Assembly: GCA_017311185.1 (NCBI GenBank)
Contig: JAESUZ010003395.1
Location: forward strand, 1,178,001-1,242,000
Origin: Proteles cristata cristata
Taxonomy: Eukaryota; Chordata; Mammalia; Carnivora; Hyaenidae
DNA: 64,000 nucleotides
Reading direction: 5' to 3'
Under the pieces are notes generated by a model. That model had not been told where the DNA came from. It worked only from the letters and a program-made list of their open reading frames with translations, and searched no databases. The translations under genes were made by a program, and so were the position numbers. Below are positions 37,734 to 48,039 of this stretch, one piece after another (position 1 is the first letter of the stretch; the number at the start of each line of letters is the position of its first letter).

Positions 37734-38288
37734 TCAAGAATTTATGCAAAGGTAAGGCGGAAGTGCCCCACTGTCTGGAGCCTTCCACTGTGTTGGTGCT
37801 GGTTTGATTCTTGTGTGTGTTAATACCGGTGTTTTCTTAAAGGAGTTGAATTGACGCCAACAGGTCATCCTCCCCCCAGGAGCACGTTGCATTACGGTTA
37901 TTCCTCCGCTGGGGTAGTGGAGACTACTCTGCGCGCCTTTCGGCGGTCGGACATCCCTCACACTTGAGGTTTTCAAAGTAAACGATGAGCCTAGCGCTTC
38001 TACGGAGTCCAAAATCCGCCTGCGAACGTGGGGACGGGAGAGTTCGGCGGAAAGGAAAGGTGACTGCGAAGTTGCGCCACCTCCGTCGGGCACTTTCCAC
38101 GGAGGAGAGTCTAATAAGTGGGGGGGTTGCGGGAAAGGAGAGGCAAAGAAAGAAACACCCTCCTCCTCTTTGAGAAATTGCACCTCAGCCAGAGATCTGG
38201 GTATTATTTTACCTGTATTTCTAAAAACCACCACCGCACTCCCTGCACCAACTACTCGACTTCCATTAAAAGCAGCTACTAAGACCAA
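37734..38288 (-). CDS. uncharacterised 184-codon antisense open frame at the promoter
   Basis: Open on the - strand from ATG at 38288 to a stop at 37734, next to the CpG island and head-to-head with the putative exon. It has no recognised domain; the composition is Ser/Pro/Arg/Val-rich with one Phe-rich stretch. It may be chance or part of a divergent transcript. Frames of this length are rare elsewhere in the window, but raised GC content makes them more likely here. Confidence 0.15.
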   Translation of the reverse strand: MVLVAAFNGSRVVGAGSAVVVFRNTGKIIPRSLAEVQFLKEEEGVSFFASPFPQPPHLLDSPPWKVPDGGGATSQSPFLSAELSRPHVRRRILDSVEALGSSFTLKTSSVRDVRPPKGAQSSLHYPSGGITVMQRAPGGRMTCWRQFNSFKKTPVLTHTRIKPAPTQWKAPDSGALPPYLCINS

Positions 38289-38398
38289 AGAAAGAGGGAA
38301 AGACTGAGAAGCGGGGGGGCGGGGGGGGGAGAAGACAAATAAATAAATAAAAGAGAGCGCGGGGGGGAAGGGGAGAAGGGAGAGAGGGAGCGCCTGGG
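38282..38398 (+). promoter_or_regulatory. polypurine tract with G-runs (potential G-quadruplex/H-DNA)
   Basis: About 115 bases of nearly all A and G on the + strand, with G7, G8 or longer runs at about 38314-38330 and 38361-38367 and an AAAT microsatellite at 38337-38350. It lies just upstream of the putative first exon. The composition could form G-quadruplex or triplex structure; function is inference. Confidence 0.55.
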
Positions 38399-38440
38399 AC
38401 TCCAGACGGCGGCAGGTTCAATTAGCTAAACAAAGAAATC

Positions 38441-38546
38441 ATGGCGGATTGTTTACATTTGGCAGCGCCCGGGCTGCGCGGACCGCCGGCCCCGAGCCGC
38501 CGCGGCCCCCGAGGAGTCGGCCGAGCTGCCCCCGCGCCCTGGCCGG
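38441..38546 (+). CDS. putative first coding exon (or uORF in a 5'UTR exon)
   Basis: An ATG in good context (aaatcATGGCGG) at 38441 opens a frame of 35 codons plus one base, ending at a consensus splice donor gg|gtaagtg (GT at 38547-38548). The peptide begins MADCLHLAAP and then becomes Ala/Pro/Arg/Gly-rich. If the donor is not used, the frame stops at TGA 38552. The aaatcATGGCGG motif also resembles a YY1 site, common at CpG-island starts, so this could equally be a non-coding 5' exon with a short upstream frame. I cannot name the gene. Upstream 'gctaaacaaag' and downstream 'ttgtttac' are SOX- and FOX-like words. No downstream exon was recognised. Confidence 0.4.
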
Positions 38547-39060
38547 GTAAGTGACGCCGGCCGCGGGCCGGGGCGCGGCCGCCACGCGCGCCGCCCCCGC
38601 CGCCACCCCGCCCCCGCCGGCCCCGGCGCCCCCTCCGCCCCCGCCACTCCCCCTGCAGTCGCCCCAGCCCCCTCCCCTGCCCCCGGCGCAGCTGGGCTCT
38701 GTGTGGATTTCGGTGACGCTGTGGCTCCGTTCCTTTGCTGCTGCTGCGCTGCTGCAGCCTTGGGGAAGGGGTGGGGGCAGCGGAGCGGCGTGGAGAGCGG
38801 GACCCCCTCCACGTGGTCAGCCCAGCGGGCGACCCCGGGGCGTGCTCTCCGCGCCTCCGGCTCCGGGACCGGGGCGGAGCGCGCCGCAGCGCCGGAGGTG
38901 GGGCGGGGCGGTGACCCGGCGGGACGCGCCAGTGCGGAGGGCGGGGATGGTTACTGAGAGACGTGGCCCCGGGGAGGGCCACTGCCTTGGGTCCTCAGTC
39001 AGGGTCTAGCGGCCTCCTTCTCAGCCAGCCAGTCGTACTTCCTGTCTTCTGTGCCCTCGG

Positions 39061-41887
39061 GCCCTACGACCCCCCCTCCCCCCCCCCCTGCTCTCTCTCC
39101 TTTCCTGTCCACCTCCCCTCCTTGCTTCTCTCTGGCCGGCCTTAAGGTGGACAGCCTGTGCAAGAGGTCACCTGCAAAGGCTGAGCTTGCCAAGGCCACC
39201 CAGGTCTGTGAGAGCCTTTCCAAAGGCTAAATCTTTCCTCATCTTCTTGGCCTCAGGGTTCACCGTTTTCCCCCCAGTACGCTGGAACTCTCTTGTTCCT
39301 ACGTAGGCTTTTAGAGTGAGTGTCTTTGTGCTAAGGTTGGCACGGTGCTCCTGGGAAGTTGGCTAATGACGGGAGGAAAACAAAGGCAACACATGGGGGT
39401 TGGGGGGGGGAGAGGGCAGTGTCACCAACAACACAGGGGGCTCTCTATTCTCCCAGGAAAGATGGTTTCCTTTGCGGGAATCCTTCAAGCATCATCGGCA
39501 TGCAACTGACACATTCCCTTTGTAGAGAGAAAAACACATCTTTAGGTCTTCCAGTGAATCTGTTTTTCTTTCAATAAAACTTTTTTTTTTTAAATATTTA
39601 GTGCATTTGGTAGTTTTCTTTTTTTCTTGCTTTCCCTTTCCAGAACCCGAGTTAATATCTCATATTTTATCTCTTTGTGTCCTATGGGGGGGGGAAATTC
39701 ACAGCGAGGACCGACTGTCAGAGCAGGACTGGAGTTGGTAGCATGCACTGGCGGCCCAGGCTTGGCTGGGGACCAGGGCGTCAGAACATAGCCCAGTTTC
39801 ATATCTCACACACATCCTTTAGATTCTCTGACATCAGAGGGCTGCCAGGTTGCTAATGGACATTGTAATTTAGAGTACAGTAAATTGCCTTATCACCTGA
39901 GAAAGAAAATGCTGATGTTTAAAAAAAAAAAAAAGGTAAAAACCCTCTTGTATTACCATAGCAATTATTCTATCTTTTCTATACAAATACAATTCAAGTG
40001 AACAGATTTTTGATTCATAATTTTTGTTGTACCCTAGCAAAGGCCCAGCAAGAAGAAGGTGCGCTCCTACTTTTTCTCTCCTTCCCCTTGAAAGTAGCAC
40101 ACTGTGTGGGTAATTGAATCTCATAGATTAGATTCAGCCAAATTGTATCTATTTTTTGGTTGTTAATCACTAAAGCAACATTCTACCCAACGCCCTACAT
40201 CCTTCATAAAGCAAAACTTTTATTGGGCAGGCATAGCTCTATACTTTGCCATCTCCGTTCTTTTTGACCTGTTGACATTTCAAAAAACTAAAATGTATTC
40301 ACAGGAGAGTGGGTCAAAAGGCTTAGCTAACTCAAGAACCTAGACCTTCGGTACCGCAGGACTTACGATGGTACACATCAATTTTCACACGTGTGTGGAC
40401 ATTAGAAAAACAAAGTTGGTGCTTCCATAAAGAGCTTCCACTGGACACTTAACTCACTAGTTAGCTTGAGATTCCATTACTCAGTAACCCCAAGCACATT
40501 CTCATAAATGGATTTTATGTTGACTTCCTGCCCATACCAGGTCAGAGATCATAATCATGGGAAGAAGTGAATTGGCCTCCAAAGTGACTTTAACAGAAGC
40601 AGAAAGTTCAGTCTTTGGGTTATAGATCTTGCTGACCCATTAAGGGTCAGTAAATTAGTCGACTGCACTTGAGTTGACACTTCTGATCCCAACTTAATGG
40701 GTTGATTAACTGATGGCTGCTATCTTCATTATGGGCTATTAGCACATTGTTAAACCTGAACTTAGAGTACGGAATTGTTTTTATGTTTACTCTTTGGTTC
40801 CCAAGGTTAATCAATATTCATCATGGCCTTAAATTATTTTTAACTAAAGAGGTTAAATAAACCCTTTTGTAGAGGAAAGAAAATCCAATACTATAACTAT
40901 ATATGATTTTAGGATGCAAAATGTTATCCGATTAAAGATTTTGCAGCATACACAAAAATATCCAATTAGAAACACTATCGCCAAATGGAAAAGTGCATAT
41001 AAACATACACATTACAGATTTAAAATCAACATCCTTCTCATTAGAAGCTAGCACCCTGACCCTCTTATTCTTCTGTGTGCATTTGAGTGACGGCCAAATT
41101 TAACACATGATATTAAGACTTCCAGTGATGATTTTCATAACTTGCAGGCTAGGAGTAGCTCTTTGTAGGCAATGCTGAAGTCTCGACTTGGTCTACCACG
41201 AAGTGTGAATATTAGGCCTCAATGAGGCACACATCTGTGATCAGTATATGTTAGAAATCAGTCTCTAGATTGTATTATTAAGTCCCTGGTGTGTTTCTTC
41301 CTTCTTGACCTTCCTGAAATTTCTAGAACATTCCAAGGTAGTTGGAATCCTGGTAAAATGGGTATCATCAGTAATTATTCTTTAATCTCACAATTTGGTA
41401 GTCAATACGTCAGTAATGCTGGGAAAACTATCTAAGATGCTTTCAAAATGTATACTCCCAATCACATGACAGATTAGGAGTTGTATAGATTGTTTCTTTC
41501 ATGTGGAACTTCATTCAAAGCTCTGTGTTCTTCTGTCACCTCTGTCGCAAGAGGAGCAGTAATTTCTGGTAGAAGATTTTGAACTGAATAATTGGTAAAC
41601 ATTGATTGAAAATGAAATCAAAAACAAAATTACACTTAAATTTGATAATCATTCTACAGATAAAAATTGGAGAAAATTAGGATTCTTTTTAAATGTCTAA
41701 AATCAAGGCTAAGAAAGGGTCAAGGGAACCTGAGAGTTTCAAAATCAAAGGATTGGTTCCCAGAATCATGACAGGTCACTGAATTTGGAAAAGAGGAGTT
41801 CATTAATGACCTTAGGGAGGGTAGCATTGATTCAGGGGTTAGGAATCAAAGTCAAGATTGTGGGAGAGCAAAGATGGTGAATAAACT
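39061..41887. other. repeat-poor unique sequence downstream of the island (putative intron 1)
   Basis: About 2.8 kb with no SINE, L1, LTR or DNA transposon recognised, against an average of about one repeat per 1-1.5 kb elsewhere. Only C-runs (39068-39088), a T run (39580-39591) and an A run (39919-39932) stand out. A perfect 7-bp inverted repeat lies at 40632-40650. Confidence 0.5.
40632..40650. repeat. short palindrome (ctgaccc-attaa-gggtcag)
   Basis: Perfect 7-bp arms with a 5-bp spacer in the repeat-poor stretch. It may form a hairpin or resemble a nuclear-receptor type everted/inverted half-site pair. Could be chance. Confidence 0.5.
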
Positions 41888-41902
41888 ATTGCAGATAATT
41901 TT

Positions 41903-42135
41903 ATTTTTTTGTTTTTTTTTAATTTTTTTTAAATTTATTTCTAGGAGAGAGAGAGACAGAGAGAGTGTGAGCAGGGGAGGGTCAGAGAGAGAGGGAGTCA
42001 CAGACTGAAACAGGCTCCAGGCTCTGAGCTGGCAGTCAGCACAGAGCCCGACGCGGGGCTCGAACCCACGAACCGCGAGATCATGACCTAAGCGAAAGTC
42101 GGACGCTTAACCGACTAAGCCACCCAGGCGCCCCA
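41903..42135 (-). mobile_element. young CanSINE (same subtype as 24533), perfect target duplication
   Basis: Antisense copy with 'gtcacagactgaaacaggct' and 'gagctggcagtcagcacaga', head 'cgacgcggggctcgaaccca' ... 'gccacccaggcgcccc'. Flanked by perfect 15-bp repeats attgcagataatttt at 41888-41902 and 42136-42150. Confidence 0.97.
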
Positions 42136-42150
42136 ATTGCAGATAATTTT

Positions 42151-43644
42151 AAAGAAGAAGGTCTCTGAATGACATTCTTGAAAGGTACTATGGATAGCAA
42201 ATTCTCAGTTTGCAGCACCAAGTCTCAGAGAAAATAGGATCCTAGTAGAAATGGAATTAAAACAGCATTAACTACATTAAAAACTCCATAGCAAATAAAA
42301 GCTGTGGAGGGCACCTGCCTATAAAACTAACCACATTTGTCAGCATTAAAGGCCTACACCAATAGGTAATCCTCTTGAATCATCTTTTTTAGTCATTTGG
42401 GGACACATGGCTATAGGATTGTGATCTGCCGAGGCAGACGGTCCCCTAGCTCCAGGGTACACAGATTATTTTTGGCTTTAAAGTGTTTGCGCCCATTCTT
42501 ACTTGAAATTCAATGTCTTTTGCACTTGCTTTCTCCCTTATTTCATTTTCTTAAGCCCTGCCAAAATGCTTTTGTAACCATATAGCCCTTCTACAAATTA
42601 TCTTGGTATTTAGAGGAATTTTTTTTTTCTTTTTCTGGAGGGGGGCTGTGCATCTGGTGTCATATCTGCAGTTAGAGGATGTGCTCCAAGCAGATTCCTC
42701 TCTGAAACACTGGACTGCATTGCCCATCAGAGAAAGCAGTAACATTTATTTTCCTATCCTGTCACTGGAGTGATTGAACTGAATCTATAGTATGTAAAAA
42801 CATGGTAGACTTTACCCTTGTTATTTAAAATTTGCTTGGTGAGAGCTTATTTTTATTATGAATGGTATATTGTGAGCAAAGGAGAAGTAAAAGCAAAACA
42901 TTTGGCATTGACAATCTGCAGATAGATATGATTTTTTTTTTTAAATAAGAACTTGATTTAATTAAGATGGCTTGGAGGTATGCTCTGTGCTTGGAGCAGG
43001 AGTGGGGGCTGTTATGAATCAGAGGCAGGGCATACAAAGTGGGGCGGCAGAAAGGGTCCTCTCCCCATTTTCCCTCCACACCTCAGAGGAAGCAGCAAGG
43101 ACTCAGGTCAAGCCTAAGCCAAATCGGTGGAATCTGCGTCAAAGGAAGACAGGGTTGTTCAAAGAAGCGGCAGGGTTCATCATTGCTGGACTTCCAGATA
43201 CCTATCAGAGAGCTCTTGTCGATTAGTAGAAGAGCTAGTGGAAGCCGAATCTTGTCAGGGTGAGAGGCTGGAGGAACCCTGCCGAGTCCCCGTGGCCCCA
43301 GCCTTGGTCACCATTGGGCCCCATCAGTACCAGCATATGAACCAGAACAGGCAGAAGCTGAATCAGAAAGTAGGTAGGCTTTATGTGAGTGAGGTTAGGT
43401 GGAGGTGTGGGTATTACTGCAGAAGTCTGTCCAGACGCAGCAGACCCAAATCTCTTGCCAAATCCAGCTCACCAGTGGCTTAGGGTTTTTAATATTCAAT
43501 CATGTCCCTATTGTACATGTTTTGTGGGGAGGGGTGAGGATTGGGTGGGGCTTCAAAGAGTGGAGAGAGTAGGAAAAGGCAGGGGCTGCTAAAAATGGAG
43601 TAACCCAATGAAACCACAGGATTGGAATAAAACATAATATTCCA
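42151..43644. other. unassigned sequence with three overlapping + frames
   Basis: 42972-43483 carries overlapping + strand open frames (42972-43226, 43039-43263, 43127-43483) in moderately GC-rich DNA. I recognise no domain. It may be an old LTR-like repeat or a pseudogene. The rest is AT-rich. Confidence 0.3.
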
Positions 43645-43857
43645 GGGGCACCTGAGTTGCTCAGGAAGTTAAGTGTGCAACTGTGGCTCAGGTCACGATC
43701 TCACAGTTAGTGGGTTTGAGCTTCACGTCAGGCTCTGAGCTGATAGCCCAGAGCCTGGAATGTGCTTCAGATTCTGGGTCTCCCTCTCTCTCTGCTCCTA
43801 CCCTGCTTACACTCTATCTCTCAAAAATGAATAAACATTAAAAAAAAATTTTTTTTT
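43645..43857 (+). mobile_element. CanSINE, sense
   Basis: ggggcacctgagttgctcag ... 'gagcctggaatgtgcttcag' ... 'tctcaaaaatgaataaacat' and A/T tail. aaaacataatattcca before and aaaccatagtattctga after are a probable diverged target duplication. Confidence 0.93.
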
Positions 43858-44445
43858 AAAACCATAGTATTCTGAAGGTGTGGCATTTGAAAACAAGAAC
43901 TATATGCTCTAATAAAACTGTGTGTCCAGGATTATGCGTTTTGAACAATGCACTGGAAGCTACTCTAAGTTACTCTGAATTAATGTGTCAGAATTCTTAT
44001 TTCAAACCCTTGTGTGTGTTGCTACAACTCAATGAAATTTTTAAATTCAATGAATATACTCACATAACATGTTTGTCATGGAAACTATCCTTTCCGAATA
44101 AGTTTCTAAATATAGCCCAGGTAAAACTGAGCGCTGGGAAGAGTGAGTTTGACAATGGTATTTTATTATCAATTGCCATCATTTCCCCTACACCAACACA
44201 TTTTGAAAACTGTATCTTCTTGAAGGCATCATGTACAGTTTAATAGAACTGATTAAATGACAATAACTTCCTGGCTAAAACACAACAAATATCAAACATC
44301 TTTCCCCTCTCATAATTAGTTGAAGAATGATACTACATATATACAAGAGGCTCTGTGAATGTCTAAGAATATCATAGTATCAAGAACACACACATAGCTC
44401 AACATATTGAGCATTCAAACCAGCATCTTTTAAAAAATCAATGAC

Positions 44446-45000
44446 TTCTGTTTTAGTTCACTTTTTATGACTGCCTCAAAATTTCAGTGGTAATTTTAAA
44501 ATAATGCATAAATCTCCTATTGCTATTACTAAAATTTACTACAAACTTCATTGCTCAGGGCAACCCAAATTTATCATCCCACAGTCCTGTAGGTCATGGC
44601 CTCGCTGGGATATAGTCAATATGTCAATAGGGTTACATTCCTTTCTAAGGGCTCTGTGGGAAAATCCATTTCCTTTGCCTTTTCTAGCTTCTGGAGGCCA
44701 CCCACATTCCTTGGCTCATGGCTCCTTTCCTTCATCTTCAGAGCCAGCAGTCTTGCATCTTTCTGACTTTTCTTCCATTGTCATAGCTCCCTCTAACCAC
44801 AGCTGGGAACAGTTCTCTGCTTTTGAGAATCTGTGTGACTTGATTGGGCACATCTTGCTAGGCCCCCTTTTGTGGATTGTTTGCAAAGTCTCCTTTTCCA
44901 CAGAAAATATCACACTGACAGATTCTTAGGATTAGGATATGAACATCTTGGTGGGGGAGGGAGTCATTATTCCGCCTACTTTTTCATTCTACTTTCTTCT
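44446..45000 (-). mobile_element. MaLR/ERVL-type LTR, antisense
   Basis: Same family as the LTRs at 6470 and 11693: 'cccacagtcctgtaggtcat', 'cattcctttctaagggctct', 'cacattccttggctcatggc', 'aggattaggatatgaacatc' and 'cattattccgcctact'. The 141-codon + frame at 44504-44929 is antisense to this LTR and not a gene. Confidence 0.75.
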
Positions 45001-45285
45001 TAACTATTAGTTTAGGTTCCTCTGCAGGCCGACACCAAGACAGGGATACCAGTGTCACAAGTTTATTTGGGAGTGAGACCAAGAAATGCTGAGGAGAGAG
45101 TGGGAAAAGGAGATAAGGTATAAAAGAGAGACAAGATGTGTTGCATTATCAAGCAAGTGGCCACTGGGAAACTGAAGTTTTATCCCATTGGGGGTGTCCC
45201 TACTCTGAGGGACAGCGTAAAACTAAGAATATTCCAGTGGAGGGGTGAAGAATCTGTAGCGTTTATCCTCCACATCCCCATTCTT
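45001..45285. other. unassigned, possibly part of an LTR-like repeat
   Basis: 'gaccaagaaatgctgaggag' text continues past the SINE at 45286-45513 to about 45700 and may be one old element split by it. Not named. Confidence 0.3.
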
Positions 45286-45513
45286 CTTTTTTTTTATTTT
45301 GTTAATGTTTTATTTATTTCTAGGAGAGAGAGAGAGAGAGAGAGAGAGCAGCAGGGAGGGTCAGAGTGAGAGGGAGTCACAGACTGAAACAGGCTCCAGG
45401 CTCTGAGCTGGCAGTCAGCACAGAGCCCGACACGGGGCTCGAACCCACGAACCGTGAGATCATGACCTAAGCAAAAGTTGGACGCTTAACCGACTAAGCC
45501 ACCCAGGCGCCCC
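45286..45513 (-). mobile_element. young CanSINE (same subtype as 24533), 19-bp target duplication
   Basis: Antisense copy with long GA run, 'gtcacagactgaaacaggct', 'gagctggcagtcagcacaga', near-consensus head. Flanks cctccacatccccattctt (45267-45285) and cctccacatacccattctt (45514-45532) differ at one base. Confidence 0.97.
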
Positions 45514-45943
45514 CCTCCACATACCCATTCTTATTGGTTCAGGCTGCTTCTAAGGGTGTTACCTCTCTGCTCTCCTGTACTTCTAGCTCATCTCACACAC
45601 GGGCCAAGCATGTGCTCCCAGCTAGGCTGCAGACCTCAAGGAGAGATCACAGGTATTCACAGCAAGCAGACTTCAGACTGAAGTGAGTCATGGGAGTTTA
45701 TATATGGAACACCAAAGGGCAGCTCTCAGGTTTATTCATTAGTGAGTCCTACTTGTTATCATCCCTCCATAATTTCTCTGACACCTCCCTCTCTCTATTG
45801 CTAGGATTCAGATCAGCTTCTCTTCATTGCTCCACTGATCTACTCTTCCACCTCAAGTTCTGTTCCACTTTAATTTCTGCTGAATATGGCTTCAAAGTTT
45901 GTCTTCTTGAAGACATTACTTTTATTATGCTACTTAATGTGTA

Positions 45944-46123
45944 TTTTTTAAATGTTTATTTCTTTTTCTTTTGAAAGAGAGAAAGACAGCACGGACAGAG
46001 GAGGGGCAGAGAGAGAGGGAGACAGAGAATCCAGGCTCCATGCTTTCAGTGCAAGAGCCTGATATGGGGCTAAAGCTGAAATCAAGAGTAGGACACTTAA
46101 CGACTGAGCCATCCAGGCATCCC
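45944..46123 (-). mobile_element. CanSINE, diverged with internal deletion
   Basis: Antisense: 'aatgtttatttctttttctt', GA block, 'ccaggctccatgctttcagt', head 'gagccatccaggcatccc'. The middle of the head lacks the usual 'aaccatgagatcatgacctg' stretch. Confidence 0.88.
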
Positions 46124-46205
46124 TGATTGTGTGCTACATAAAACAAACAAGCAAGCAAGCAGACAAAAGTCTTCCTCAATTTACCATTACCTATAGGAAC
46201 TTTTT

Positions 46206-46436
46206 TTTTTTTAAACTTCTTCTTTTTAATATTTTTATTTATTTCTAGGAGAGAGGGAGAGAGACAGCGTGAGCAGGGGAGGGTCAGAGAGAGAGGGAGT
46301 CACAGACTCTGAAACAGGCTCCAGGCTCTGAGCTGGCAGTCAGCACAGAGCCCGACGCGGGGCTTGAACCCACAAACCGCGAGATCATGACCTAGCGAAA
46401 GTCGGACGCTTAACCGACTAAGCCACCCAGGCGCCC
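46206..46436 (-). mobile_element. young CanSINE (same subtype as 24533), perfect 18-bp target duplication
   Basis: Antisense copy with 'gtcacagactctgaaacagg', 'gagctggcagtcagcacaga', 'cgacgcggggcttgaaccca'. Flanked by identical tacctataggaacttttt at 46188-46205 and 46437-46454. Confidence 0.97.
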
Positions 46437-46712
46437 TACCTATAGGAACTTTTTAAAATAAACATCCTTAGTCTAGCCCTCAGGTACATTCATTGTGGCC
46501 CCTTATCACCTTACCTTTGTCAACTCTTATACCAAGTTACCTTATCAGCTTTACCCTGTCCCTGCAAAACAGAAGAACTAATCCAATTTGCCTAACTCTG
46601 TTTTTACTTATTGTCCTCAACTTTGGATCTAAACCTGGGTGATGTGCAACTTTTCACCTGGTCCGGGTCAAATACTCTTATCTCATTAATCTCTTTACAT
46701 GTCTTATTATAG

Positions 46713-46743
<31 letters not shown>

Positions 46744-46902
46744 GAGAGAGAGTGTGTGAGCAGGGGAGGGGCAGAGAGAGAATTCCAAGCAAGCTCTGCT
46801 TGGTCAGTGCAGAGCCCGACACAGGGCTTGATCTCACAAACCTGAGATCAAGACCTGAGCTGAAGAGCTGGATGCTTAACCAACTGAGCCACCCAGGCGC
46901 CA
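46713..46902 (-). mobile_element. CanSINE with 28-nt T tract
   Basis: Antisense: an uninterrupted T28 (46713-46740) followed by a GA block and 'gcagagcccgacacagggct', head ending gccacccaggcgcc. The long homopolymer suggests a recent insertion, though the head is moderately diverged. Confidence 0.92.
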
Positions 46903-48039
46903 CTTCAATTATTTTTAAGCCCATATTGTGCTTTCCTTTCTTCATGCTCTTGGTCATAGATTTTCTTTTTCTGGGCTAATGATCTAATCTCTGCCTACCC
47001 TTCAAGGTTCAGGTAAAACCTTTCCTATCTCTATTTAGCCTTGCATTAGCCCATCTCAGCTGGAAGTGAGGGATCTCTCTTCCCTGAACACTTTAAAGCC
47101 ACTATTTTCGCTTTTATTATTTTTTGTTCATAAATTTAGCTACCTTTTTCATAGAATGTAAGTTTAATCTCCTCAGGCCTTTGAAGATAACAGGACATTA
47201 TATATTTTTGCCTCTCAAATCCTAGAATGTTTTCGGTGTATTGTATACCCTTTAGCTATTTGTTGTCAAATTTGTTAAACAATCTTTTTTCTTGAAGAAC
47301 CCGAGTAGCATATTTTGACAAAAGCAAAAACTAATTAAAGGGGAAAAAAAATCAGTATTTTAGTGACAAACACTACTACTGTGCTACCAAGCAATTCATT
47401 ATTTGAGTTGAATAAAAATCTAAGTCTTTTTTTCTTTTGTCAACCAATTTTTTTTTTTTAAATTAAAGATGCTAACAGGTCTGAAACTAAGACATCTTAA
47501 AAGTCTAGACTAGAAGTTTGGATGTTTTTCTCTTAACCTAGCACAAAGAGATGTGGTAAGAGTTACAAAGGATTTTTCTTTTAACTGACAAAGTATAGTT
47601 TTAAAGTGTTTGGAGTTTTTCATTTCAATTTTTCAAATTTAAAAACTAATTTAAAAAGAACCTAGGATGGGACTGCACATCCAAGGGAAAAATATCCAGT
47701 GGCGCCTTGGAGGCTGGTTTTACTATTTTTCCTTGGAAAAAATCCTGTTTTCATTTCGATCTCATGAGTCAAGAGGGGTGACTGAACGTTGGGAAGCCTG
47801 GCTGGTGGTTCTTTATGGTATCAGTACAGCTTTCCTTCTGTGCACAATCATACACATCAAGGCCTGTGTTCCATGTTGCCTTTTTAATGTTGGAAATGGT
47901 ACCTTCAATGACACGGAAGTACTGCCACCAGAATAGAATAAAGTTACCTGGCAGGGGAACATCATTTCCTTACCTCGGACCTCATTAACACCAATCAATT
48001 GAGTTAATAATCAACACTTCCTGCCAGTAACACGTTGGC
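46903..48039. other. unassigned AT-rich sequence
   Basis: No repeat or gene recognised. The 89-codon + frame at 47667-47936 has no supporting feature. Confidence 0.4.

Larger units (their letters stand above)
37900..39000 (+). promoter_or_regulatory. CpG island promoter
   Basis: The only CpG-dense stretch in the window. CpGs start to accumulate at about 37900 ('ctgcgcgcctttcggcggtc') and are extreme at 38440-38990 ('cgcgggccggggcgcggcc'). GC boxes such as ggggcgggg occur at 38319-38327 and 38896-38906. No TATA box is obvious, as usual for island promoters. The orientation is inferred from the + strand start context and splice donor at 38441-38553. Transcription could also run the other way. 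Confidence 0.85.

Noticed and set aside
38422..38982. 186- and 119-codon - frames and 152-codon + frame in the CpG island
   Set aside because: All frames stay open in very GC-rich DNA because stop codons are AT-rich. Products are low-complexity Arg/Gly/Pro/Ala with no domain.
44504..44929. 141-codon + strand open frame
   Set aside because: Covers an antisense MaLR-type LTR; the same LTR family elsewhere in the window is non-coding.
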